Source: an uncultured Lachnospiraceae bacterium (GTDB lineage: Bacteria; Bacillota_A; Clostridia; Lachnospirales; Lachnospiraceae). From it: a DNA stretch of 8,599 bases. Positions 1 through 5,497 of this stretch are shown here, piece by piece (position 1 is the first letter of the stretch; each line of letters begins with the position of its first letter). The DNA lies in assembly GCA_902783205.1 (NCBI GenBank), contig CACZQE010000365.1:1-8599 (forward strand), in the 5' to 3' direction. The position numbers were made by a program, and so were the translations under genes. The notes under the pieces were generated by a model. It ran no database searches, was not told where the DNA came from, and saw only the letters and a list, made by a program, of their open reading frames with translations.

Positions 1-278
1 AAACGCATCCGGAATGCCGGTGTTACCGCAACTGCCACACAAAGCAGGACCAGTGTGTCACGTATGGTTACCCAGAATCGTCTCGATGTCCCCACAGCGC
101 CGTCCACGATGGAAGAATACACCTGCAGGGGATTCATGTGTACGATGACATGAATAAAGATGGCGCAGACGACCAGAGAAAGCAGAATGGCAATCAGACG
201 GATTGCCCATCTTTTGGGCGCTGCCATACCGCCCCTCTTTGTCAGATGGACCAAAGGTTCTTTTACTGAATGATTCAT
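1..278 (-). CDS. BMP-family ABC importer permease, first subunit (3' end cut by window)
   Basis: This is the first of the (usually two) membrane subunits expected for the nucleoside/purine-type importer encoded upstream. Only 92 codons are visible before the window edge. Translation gives a short basic N-terminus (MNHSVKEPLVHLTKRGG), a hydrophobic segment at about residues 26-47, the stretch NPLQVYSSIVDGAVGTSRRFW near 50-71, and the start of a second hydrophobic segment (LVLLCVAVAV) followed by FRMR. The NP-L-x-x-Y-x-x-x-x-DGA-x-GT-x-R pattern is what I know from YufP/NupP-like permeases that accompany BMP binding proteins. The ATG lies 2 bases after the ATPase stop codon, and its ribosome binding site is inside the last ATPase codons, so the two are translationally coupled. 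A second permease gene would be expected beyond the window. The exact substrate is inferred only from the neighbours. Confidence 0.85.
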   Translation of the reverse strand, partial: MNHSVKEPLVHLTKRGGMAAPKRWAIRLIAILLSLVVCAIFIHVIVHMNPLQVYSSIVDGAVGTSRRFWVTIRDTLVLLCVAVAVTPAFRMR

Positions 279-280
279 GA

Positions 281-1807
281 TTAAGCCTCCTTATCTGCCG
301 TCATCAGAAGACCGATTTCTTCTTTTGTAGTCTTGCGGGCATCCACGATTCCGGTTACTCTGCCCCCGCATAATACCAGTATTCTGTCACAGAATTCGAT
401 CAGCATATCAAGGTCTTCCGCAACACAGATCACGGCCGCGCCTTTCTCCTTCTGCTGATTCAGAAGGTTGTAGATCAGATAGGAAGAGTTGATATCCAGA
501 CCCCTGACCGGGTAAGCCACCATCAGTACCGAAGGCGCTGAAGAGATTTCTCTTCCCACCAGGATTTTCTGTACGTTACCGCCGGATAATTTCTGTACCG
601 GATACTCTATATCAGGAGTTACAACCTCCAGTTCTTCCTTGATCTGCTCTGCCAGCTCCTTGGGCCCGTCCAGTCTGGTAAAGAAGCCTTTCCCTTTTCT
701 GAAGCTTCTGAGCAGCATATTGCCTGTCATTCCCATGGCGCCTACCAATCCCATACCCAGACGGTCTTCCGGGACAAAGGCCTGGCGGATCCCCAGCTCA
801 CTGACCTGGACAGCATTGTACTCCGTCAGCTTCAAATCCTTTCCGTGCCTTGAATGATAGGTGATCTCTCCTTCCGTGATCTCCTGCAGACGGGAGATAG
901 CCTCCAGCAGCTCCTTTTGTCCGCTTCCGGAAATACCGGCTATGCCCAGGACCTCCCCGCCGTAGGCTTCAAAGGAAACATGGTCCAGAACCTTGACATC
1001 ATCCTGGTTGACACAGCTGATGTTGTCCACTGTCAGCCGCTTGACAGTGTCATGAGGCACAGGCCTGTTTATGTTCAGGGAAATCTTCTCTCCCACCATC
1101 ATCTCTGTCAGGGAGGAGATTGTAGCCTCCGAAGTTTTGACTGTTCCGATGTATTTACCTTTTCTCAGGATAGACACCCTGTCCGAAATCTCCATCACCT
1201 CATTCAGCTTGTGAGTGATGATGATGATCGCTCTACCGTCATCTCTCATATTCCTGATTACCGCAAAGAGCTTTTTAACCTCCTGTGGTGTCAGCACGGC
1301 AGTGGGCTCATCCAGGATCAGGGTTCTTGCGCCCCGGTAAAGCATCTTGACAATCTCGACTGTCTGCTTCTGGGAAACGGACATGGTATAAATCTTCTGA
1401 TTGGGATCCATGTCAAAATCATACTTTTCGACCAGAGCGGAGATATCTTCACAGACCTTTTTCATGTTGAGAATGGCACTTCCCTCCAGGCCGAGAATGA
1501 TATTTTCAGCCGCGGTCATCACATCGATCAGCTTGAAATGCTGATGGATCATGCCGATGCCCAGGTCAAAAGAATCCTTGGGCGACCGGATGGATACTTC
1601 CTTTCCGTCTACGAATATCTGTCCCTCATCGGGAAAATAGATTCCCGAAATGATATTCATCAGTGTTGTCTTACCGCTTCCGTTCTCCCCCAGCAGGGCG
1701 AGGATTTCCCCCTTGTTGACTTTAAGGGAAACCGAGTCGTTAGCCACGACTTTTTTGTCAAATCGCTTTGTGATATTACGCAGCTCAATGGCACATTGCT
1801 GGTCCAT
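281..1807 (-). CDS. Double-domain ATPase of a BMP-type (nucleoside/purine) ABC importer
   Basis: A 508-residue cytoplasmic protein with two fused nucleotide-binding domains, the layout of RbsA/MglA and NupO/YufO; it powers import of the solute caught by the upstream lipoprotein. Domain 1 has Walker A GENGSGKTT (40-48), Walker B LILDEP (163-168) and H-loop His199. Its signature reads MSVSQKQ (142-148), where relatives usually have LSVGxxQ. Domain 2 has GISGSGQKE (291-299) in place of Walker A, with no P-loop Lys, an intact LSGGN signature (407-411), and VAYPVRGLD (430-438) where the Walker B Asp-Glu should be. VPEDR (345-349) is typical of the sugar/nucleoside class. One composite ATP site therefore looks intact and one degenerate. 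The ATG has GGAGG 8 bases upstream. The gene follows the binding-protein gene after a 206-base structured spacer and abuts the permease. A simple-sugar importer is the main alternative; the BMP neighbour argues for nucleosides or purines. Confidence 0.93.
   Translation of the reverse strand: MDQQCAIELRNITKRFDKKVVANDSVSLKVNKGEILALLGENGSGKTTLMNIISGIYFPDEGQIFVDGKEVSIRSPKDSFDLGIGMIHQHFKLIDVMTAAENIILGLEGSAILNMKKVCEDISALVEKYDFDMDPNQKIYTMSVSQKQTVEIVKMLYRGARTLILDEPTAVLTPQEVKKLFAVIRNMRDDGRAIIIITHKLNEVMEISDRVSILRKGKYIGTVKTSEATISSLTEMMVGEKISLNINRPVPHDTVKRLTVDNISCVNQDDVKVLDHVSFEAYGGEVLGIAGISGSGQKELLEAISRLQEITEGEITYHSRHGKDLKLTEYNAVQVSELGIRQAFVPEDRLGMGLVGAMGMTGNMLLRSFRKGKGFFTRLDGPKELAEQIKEELEVVTPDIEYPVQKLSGGNVQKILVGREISSAPSVLMVAYPVRGLDINSSYLIYNLLNQQKEKGAAVICVAEDLDMLIEFCDRILVLCGGRVTGIVDARKTTKEEIGLLMTADKEA
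286..292 (-). promoter_or_regulatory. Ribosome binding site of the permease, inside the ATPase gene
   Basis: AAGGAGG on the minus strand, 7 bases before the permease ATG at 278. It is formed by the codons for the last residues of the ATPase (Asp-Lys-Glu-Ala), so ribosomes finishing the ATPase cross it. This fixes the permease start. Confidence 0.85.
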
Positions 1808-1837
1808 CTTTTTATCCTCCGTTCTTTATCGGGGCCT

Positions 1838-1864
1838 CCCGGGCGGTGCCGGGGGACAGCTGTC
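1838..1864 (-). repeat. GC-rich inverted repeat and 10-base palindrome before the ATPase gene
   Basis: In the untranslated leader just upstream of the ATPase there is a small GC-rich inverted repeat, CCCGG at 1838-1842 against CCGGG at 1849-1853 with a 6-base loop, next to a perfect palindrome GACAGCTGTC at 1855-1864. Neither is followed by a T run on the minus strand, so they do not look like terminators. They are part of a run of structures filling 1838-1987. Function unknown; the small repeat could be chance in a GC-rich patch. Confidence 0.4.
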
Positions 1865-1865
1865 T

Positions 1866-1921
1866 GTATGCAGATCCCGAAAAACAGGACTTTCCCTCCC
1901 TGTTTGCCCGGATCGGCATAC
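1866..1921 (-). repeat. Long imperfect hairpin in the binding protein-ATPase spacer
   Basis: On the minus strand GTATGC (1921-1916) pairs with GCATAC (1871-1866). After a one-base mismatch GATCC pairs with GGATC, and after a four-base internal loop AAACAGG pairs with CCTGTTT, closing a ten-base loop. That gives 18 Watson-Crick pairs in three blocks over 56 bases. No T tract follows, so a stability or processing element in the mRNA fits better than a terminator. The pairing is seen directly; the role is inference. Confidence 0.55.
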
Positions 1922-1950
1922 AAAAAACGTATAATCTTAAACATAACTTG

Positions 1951-1982
1951 TGGGCAGAGCGGCAATCCTGCCACTCTGCCCA
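1951..1982 (-). repeat. GC-rich stem-loop just after the BMP lipoprotein gene
   Basis: TGGGCAGAG at 1951-1959 is perfectly complementary to CTCTGCCCA at 1974-1982. After one mismatch (C/A) an inner GGCA/TGCC stem closes a four-base loop. This is a strong 9+4 pair hairpin starting about 30 bases downstream of the lipoprotein stop codon. No T run follows directly on the minus strand. A flanking ACGTAT/ATACGT pair (1982-1987 with 1927-1932) leads into six T residues (1927-1922), so a weak composite terminator is possible. The likely role is to protect the binding-protein message or damp downstream expression. Confidence 0.6.
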
Positions 1983-2013
1983 TACGTGTTCATTTTTACC
2001 TGTACGGCATCAA

Positions 2014-3258
2014 TTACTTATCTGTATTCTGGGAATCGATTCCGTCAATTACAAATCCGAAGGAAGGTGCAGAGATTCTTCCGCTCTCTACATCTGACTC
2101 GTGATAATATCCGTCTGCAATGTAATCCTTAACTGCGAGGATATCCTTGTCGCCGGCCTCAACCAGCTCTTCCATTGTCTTGCCGCCGATTGTGAATGTT
2201 GAAGTATCAAATACATGTAAGGAGCCGTCCTTGATGGCTGCTTCCACTTCCTCAACCTTCTCTTTTGTTCCCTTTGCAACTGCCTTATCATTGAGGTCTG
2301 TGATCTTAACAGTGCCTGCCTCAAGACCTGTGGAGTAATCCACAGCAATGTCTTCTCCGTTGATGACAGCCTGTACTGCATAAGTGTAGTAGGGACCCCA
2401 GTTGTTTGTGGAAGATGTCAGTGCGTAGTTGGGAGCTGTGGGGATCATATCAACATTGTAGCCCACACAGGGAACCTTCTTTGCTTCGCAGGCTGTGGGA
2501 GCACCTGTTGTATCGGCATGCTGGCCGATCAGGACACATTTGTCAGCGATCAGGGACTCTGCGCACTCTTTTTCCTTGGACATATCAGCCCAGCTTCCTG
2601 TATATTTTACTTCCATTGTAGCGGTCGGGCACTGGGACCTTGCGCCAAGGTAGAAAGCAGTATATCCGCTGACAACCTCTGCGTAGGGGAAAGCACCTAC
2701 ATAACCGATCTTAGCTTCCTCAGCCTTGATCTGACCGGACTCGATCATCTCATTGAGCTTGAGACCGGCTACAACACCGGATACATATCTTGCCTCGTAT
2801 ATATTGTCGAAATAGTTGTGCATGTTGGGCAGGCCGCTTGCTGCTGCCTGTGTACCTGTTGCATGGCAGAACTGGATGTCCGGATACTGCTGTGCAGCCT
2901 GGATCAGATAACTCTCATGGCCAAAGCTTGTTGCGAAGATGATGTTGCATCCTGCCTCGGCAAGGTCAGCTGCCGCATCATAACACTCTTCTCCCTCAGG
3001 GATCAGGGTCTTCTCAATTACCTGTTCATCAGAGAGACCAAGCTCTTCCTTCATCTCCTGAACGCCCTTCATGTGGGACTCTGTGTAGCCTTCATTCTCA
3101 TCGCCGATGTAGATCACGCCGACTTTGATATTCTCGGCAGATACACCCTCGCCGCCTGCTGCAGCACCGGTGGATCCTTCACCGCCTGCAGAAGAACCAC
3201 AGGCACAAAGGCCGATCACCATCATGGCTGCCAAAACAAATGCAAGTAACTTTTTCAT
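2014..3258 (-). CDS. BMP-family (PnrA-like) lipoprotein, nucleoside/purine-binding component of ABC importer
   Basis: A 414-residue extracellular solute-binding lipoprotein. The signal peptide MKKLLAFVLAAMMVIGLCAC ends in lipobox LCAC with the lipidated Cys20, followed by a Gly/Ser/Ala-rich linker (about 21-42) that tethers the domain to the membrane. The mature part begins with the strand KVGVIYIGDENEGYTESH (45-62) and contains TSFGHESYLIQAAQQYPDIQ (from 110), HATG, NYFDNIYEARYVSGVVAG, IGYVGAFPYAEVVSGYTAF and GQHADTTG. These are landmarks of the BMP family, whose characterised members bind purine nucleosides or, in a Brucella member, adenine. Length fits the family. The start has GAGGAGG 7 bases upstream. 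It has its own promoter (3334-3362) and is the first gene of the importer. Which nucleoside or base it binds cannot be read from the sequence. Confidence 0.93.
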   Translation of the reverse strand: MKKLLAFVLAAMMVIGLCACGSSAGGEGSTGAAAGGEGVSAENIKVGVIYIGDENEGYTESHMKGVQEMKEELGLSDEQVIEKTLIPEGEECYDAAADLAEAGCNIIFATSFGHESYLIQAAQQYPDIQFCHATGTQAAASGLPNMHNYFDNIYEARYVSGVVAGLKLNEMIESGQIKAEEAKIGYVGAFPYAEVVSGYTAFYLGARSQCPTATMEVKYTGSWADMSKEKECAESLIADKCVLIGQHADTTGAPTACEAKKVPCVGYNVDMIPTAPNYALTSSTNNWGPYYTYAVQAVINGEDIAVDYSTGLEAGTVKITDLNDKAVAKGTKEKVEEVEAAIKDGSLHVFDTSTFTIGGKTMEELVEAGDKDILAVKDYIADGYYHESDVESGRISAPSFGFVIDGIDSQNTDK

Positions 3259-3305
3259 TCTTTTTCCTCCTCATGTAAAGTCACAAAACTACTAGATGAT
3301 CGTAT

Positions 3306-3318
3306 AAAACGCCGTTTT
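3306..3318 (-). promoter_or_regulatory. Perfect 13-base palindrome in the BMP gene leader, possible operator
   Basis: AAAACG-C-CGTTTT on the plus strand is a perfect inverted repeat with a one-base centre, about 9-21 bases downstream of the predicted start of transcription. The symmetry extends imperfectly (GTAAAACG against CGTTTTATAC on the minus strand). The one-base centre makes a protein-binding site more natural than an RNA hairpin, and a CG-centred, AT-flanked symmetry recalls LacI-family operators, though it matches no consensus exactly. Identity of any repressor is unknown. Confidence 0.45.
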
Positions 3319-3333
3319 ACACCATCTGAATAC

Positions 3334-3362
3334 ATAATAAAGTACATTTGCTTTTTAGTAAA
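3334..3362 (-). promoter_or_regulatory. Sigma-A-type promoter for the BMP importer genes
   Basis: On the minus strand, -35 TTTACT (3362-3357) and -10 TATTAT (3339-3334) are separated by exactly 17 bases. They match the consensus at 4/6 and 5/6 positions. The predicted transcription start is near 3327, leaving a leader of about 70 bases before the lipoprotein ATG. The surrounding AT-rich sequence is unlike the neighbouring genes. This implies the importer can be transcribed separately from the liv genes upstream. Confidence 0.65.
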
Positions 3363-3392
3363 GAGATTTTCAACCGAAAAAATCACTAAAAA
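3352..3392 (-). repeat. AT-rich inverted repeat between the kinase gene and the BMP promoter
   Basis: TTTTTAGT at 3352-3359 is complementary to ACTAAAAA at 3385-3392. Within it GATTTT (3365-3370) pairs with AAAATC (3379-3384), with a five-base bulge on one side. The repeat begins 2 bases after the kinase stop codon and covers the -35 box of the BMP promoter. It lacks a GC stem and a trailing T run on the minus strand, so it is a poor intrinsic terminator. It may be an operator-like or weak mRNA-end structure, or chance in AT-rich DNA. Confidence 0.4.
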
Positions 3393-3394
3393 TG

Positions 3395-4006
3395 TCACAT
3401 AATCTCAATATAATTCTTAACAAATTTAATGAGTTTGTCATAACTTGTACTGGACGTATTCAGGCACAGATCATAGTTTTCCGCGTCTTTCCAGTTCTGT
3501 CCGGTATAGTAGTAATAGTAATCCGACCGGTATTTGTCTATCTTATCGATCTTCCTGCTGATCTCCCGCTCAGTTCCTGTGTCGACCGCCATGACCCTGT
3601 CGATACAGTCTTTTTTCGGCGCGTAGAAATAAAGGCGCAGCAGGCCGGGCATATCCTTTAAAACATAATCAGCACAGCGTCCGATGATGATACAGGATTC
3701 TTTCCCGGCTATCTCCTTGATAACCTCGGCCTGGAGGTTGAAAAGATTGTCATTTGCTACAAAATCATTGCTTTCCGGCGGCAGTACGTCCCCCGTATAG
3801 ACCTTTTTCTTCCGGGGAAACAGTGAGCTTTTCAGCTTCTCATCCGCCTGGCCGAAGAGCCTTACATTGATTCCGCTCTTATCGGAAGCGATACGGATCA
3901 GGTCCCTGTCATAGTAGGGGATTCCCATCTCTTCCGCGAGCATTCTTCCCAAAGTTCTTCCGCCGCTTCCATAGGTTCTGGCAATCGTAATTACCTTATG
4001 TTCCAT
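3395..4006 (-). CDS. Cytidylate-kinase-like P-loop protein, last gene of the liv operon
   Basis: A 203-residue soluble protein of the cytidylate-kinase-like family (Pfam Cytidylate_kin2 type), predicted to bind a nucleotide and perhaps phosphorylate a nucleotide-like substrate; I know of no proven substrate. It opens with VITIARTYGSGGRTLG (5-20). This has the position and shape of a P-loop but GSGGR instead of GxGKT/S, as is usual in this family. It then shows YYDRDLI (31-37), IIIGRCADYVL (106-116) and the lid-like DKYRSDYYYYYTG (157-169) with five tyrosines in a row, ending with YDLCLNTS (178-185). No signal peptide or membrane segment. The ATG at 4006 is preferred because AGGTGA lies 5 bases upstream; a GTG at 4015, directly after the livF stop, would add three residues but is poorly placed. 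It abuts livF, so it is almost certainly co-transcribed with the amino-acid importer. Confidence 0.87.
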   Translation of the reverse strand: MEHKVITIARTYGSGGRTLGRMLAEEMGIPYYDRDLIRIASDKSGINVRLFGQADEKLKSSLFPRKKKVYTGDVLPPESNDFVANDNLFNLQAEVIKEIAGKESCIIIGRCADYVLKDMPGLLRLYFYAPKKDCIDRVMAVDTGTEREISRKIDKIDKYRSDYYYYYTGQNWKDAENYDLCLNTSSTSYDKLIKFVKNYIEIM

Positions 4007-4011
4007 AAGAT

Positions 4012-4017
4012 TCACCT
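4012..4017 (-). promoter_or_regulatory. Ribosome binding site of the kinase gene, overlapping the livF stop codon
   Basis: TAGGTGA, in which TAG (4018-4016) is the livF stop and AGGTGA is the Shine-Dalgarno sequence, 5 bases before the ATG at 4006. It decides for ATG over the in-frame GTG at 4015, which is itself part of the site. Confidence 0.6.
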
Positions 4018-4726
4018 ACTCTCCGAGATATGCCTTTTTAATGGACTCGTTGTTCATCAGTTCCTGAGCCGGTCCTGAAAGCGCGATGGTACCGGTCTCC
4101 AGCACATATGCCCTGTCCGCGATGGACAGTGCTTTCTCGGCGTTCTGCTCTACCAGAAGGACAGTGGTCCCCTCAGCGGAAATCTGCCGGATAATGGAGA
4201 AGATTTCCTCCACGAAAATGGGGGAAAGTCCCATGGACGGCTCATCCATCAGGATGATTCTGGGCTTGCTCATAAGGGCCCTTCCCATGGCCAGCATCTG
4301 CTGCTCTCCGCCGGACAGTGTTCCGGCGGACTGGTTCCGCCTTTCCTGCAGTCTCGGAAAGCTCTGATAGACCCTCCCGAGGGTTTCTTCTATTTCTTTT
4401 TTATTCTTTTTTGTAAAAGCGCCCAGTTTCAGATTCTCATATACTGTCAGGTTGGAGAAGACTCTCCTGCCCTCGGGTACATGGGCCATACCCATGGCGA
4501 CGATCTTGTGTCCGGGCACTCTGGTGATATCCTTTCCCTCAAAAATGATGGAACCGGCCTTGGCCTGGAGCATTCCCGTGATCGTCTGGAGGGTGGTCGT
4601 CTTGCCGGCGCCGTTGGCACCGATCAGCGCGATGACTTCTCCCTGATTTACTTCAAAGGATATTCCCTTGATGGCCTGGATCATACCGTAATAGACTTCC
4701 AGGTCTTTAATTTCAAGCATTGCCAC
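4016..4726 (-). CDS. livF: LivF, ATPase of branched-chain amino acid ABC importer
   Basis: A 236-residue cytoplasmic ATPase that pairs with LivG to drive LivHM. It has Walker A GANGAGKTT (36-44), signature LSGGEQ (137-142) and Walker B IILMDEP (157-163). As is typical of LivF, the Q-loop region reads HVPEGRRVF (82-90) and the usual switch His is Gln in LLVEQN (190-195); I do not take these as damage. The C-terminus ends KKAYLGE, close to the KAYLGE end of LivG, a family habit. The GTG start at 4726 is chosen because TAGGAGGG lies 7 bases upstream; an ATG two codons further in (4720) would be 13 bases from it. It begins 12 bases after livG and its own stop overlaps the ribosome site of the kinase gene. 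Confidence 0.95.
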   Translation of the reverse strand: MAMLEIKDLEVYYGMIQAIKGISFEVNQGEVIALIGANGAGKTTTLQTITGMLQAKAGSIIFEGKDITRVPGHKIVAMGMAHVPEGRRVFSNLTVYENLKLGAFTKKNKKEIEETLGRVYQSFPRLQERRNQSAGTLSGGEQQMLAMGRALMSKPRIILMDEPSMGLSPIFVEEIFSIIRQISAEGTTVLLVEQNAEKALSIADRAYVLETGTIALSGPAQELMNNESIKKAYLGE

Positions 4727-4733
4727 TCTGCAT

Positions 4734-4741
4734 CCCTCCTA
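4734..4741 (-). promoter_or_regulatory. Ribosome binding site of livF, containing the livG stop codon
   Basis: TAGGAGGG, whose first three bases are the livG TAG stop (4741-4739). It sits 7 bases before the GTG at 4726 and supports that start over the ATG at 4720. Confidence 0.75.
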
Positions 4742-5497
4742 TTCTCCAAGATAAGCTTTGATAACTTCCGGATCGTTCAGAACTTTCCTGGTATCGCCCT
4801 GGGCCAGGATCTGGCCGAAGTTCAGTACCGTCAGTTCTTCGCAGATACCGGATACAAGCCGCATGTCATGCTCGATCAGGAGGATGGTCATATTAAACTT
4901 GTCCCTGACGAAACGGATTGTCTCCATAAGTTTCTCTGTCTCCTTGGGATTCATTCCGGCCGCCGGCTCATCCAGCAGGAGCAGCTTTGGGGATGTTGCA
5001 AGGGCTCTTGCGATTTCCAGTCTCCTCTGCTGGCCGTAGGAAAGATTGGATGAAAGATAATGCGCCTTATCTTCCAGCCCGAAGACTTCCAGCAGTTCCA
5101 TGGCCCTCTCATCCATCTGCTTTTCCGTGGAAAAGTATTTGGGCAGGCGGAGAATGCCTGTGAGAGTTGAATAGGTAAACTGGTGGTGAAGGCCGATCTT
5201 GATATTATCCAGCACGCTCTGAGCGTGGAAAAGACGGATATTCTGGAATGTTCTGGCCACACCGCTTTTGTTGATATCTATGGTCTTCTTCCCGACCAGA
5301 TTTTCCCCGTCCAGCATGATAATGCCGCTGTCGGGTCTGTATACTCCGGTAAGAAGATTAAATACTGTTGTTTTCCCGGCACCGTTAGGGCCGATCAGTC
5401 CGTAGAGCTGATTCTTCTCGATGCTTACTTCGAAATCATCCACCGCACGGAGTCCGCCAAAGGAGATGCCCAGGTTCTTTACTTCCAATAAAGCCAT
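4739..5497 (-). CDS. livG: LivG, ATPase of branched-chain amino acid ABC importer
   Basis: A 252-residue cytoplasmic ATPase, the partner of LivF on the LivHM membrane core. Walker A is GPNGAGKTT (36-44), the Q-loop is VARTFQNIRLF (80-90), the signature is LSYGQQRRLEIARAL (152-166), Walker B is LLLLDEPAAGMNP (172-184) and the switch His is in LIEHDM (207-212). All catalytic positions are present. The end (VIKAYLGE) is the usual LivG tail. The ATG overlaps the livM stop codon (TGATG) and has AAGGAGG 7 bases upstream inside livM, so translation of the two is coupled. Length matches the family. Amino-acid specificity comes from the binding protein, not from this subunit. Confidence 0.96.
   Translation of the reverse strand: MALLEVKNLGISFGGLRAVDDFEVSIEKNQLYGLIGPNGAGKTTVFNLLTGVYRPDSGIIMLDGENLVGKKTIDINKSGVARTFQNIRLFHAQSVLDNIKIGLHHQFTYSTLTGILRLPKYFSTEKQMDERAMELLEVFGLEDKAHYLSSNLSYGQQRRLEIARALATSPKLLLLDEPAAGMNPKETEKLMETIRFVRDKFNMTILLIEHDMRLVSGICEELTVLNFGQILAQGDTRKVLNDPEVIKAYLGE

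Noticed and set aside
1660..1983. A 107-codon minus-strand frame in the lipoprotein-ATPase spacer that runs into the ATPase gene in another frame
   Set aside because: No Shine-Dalgarno before its ATG, most of its length overlaps the ATPase N-terminus, and its spacer part reads through hairpin arms rather than protein-like sequence.
1937..1993. An 18-codon minus-strand reading frame (MNTYGQSGRIAALPTSYV) lying over the GC-rich stem-loop, which could be a leader peptide
   Set aside because: Only a weak AGGT-like sequence precedes it, it has no run of regulatory codons, and a short frame of this size is expected by chance.
854..2104. A 416-codon open frame on the plus strand opposite the ATPase
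   Set aside because: It lies antisense to a clear ABC ATPase with all its motifs, shows no recognisable domain, runs through the structured spacer into the 3' end of the lipoprotein gene, and has no good ribosome binding site that I can see.
2518..3249. A 243-codon plus-strand open frame opposite the BMP lipoprotein gene
   Set aside because: Cys/Leu/His-rich composition and no recognisable family; it is the mirror of a well-supported gene.
4724..4726. The livF GTG start might be wrong in favour of ATG at 4720
   Set aside because: The only strong Shine-Dalgarno (TAGGAGGG) is 7 bases from the GTG and 13 from the ATG, so the GTG is kept.
4016..4726. LivF lacks the standard switch histidine and Q-loop glutamine
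   Set aside because: LVEQN and the VPEGR region are normal for LivF proteins as I know them, so this is not a sign of inactivation.
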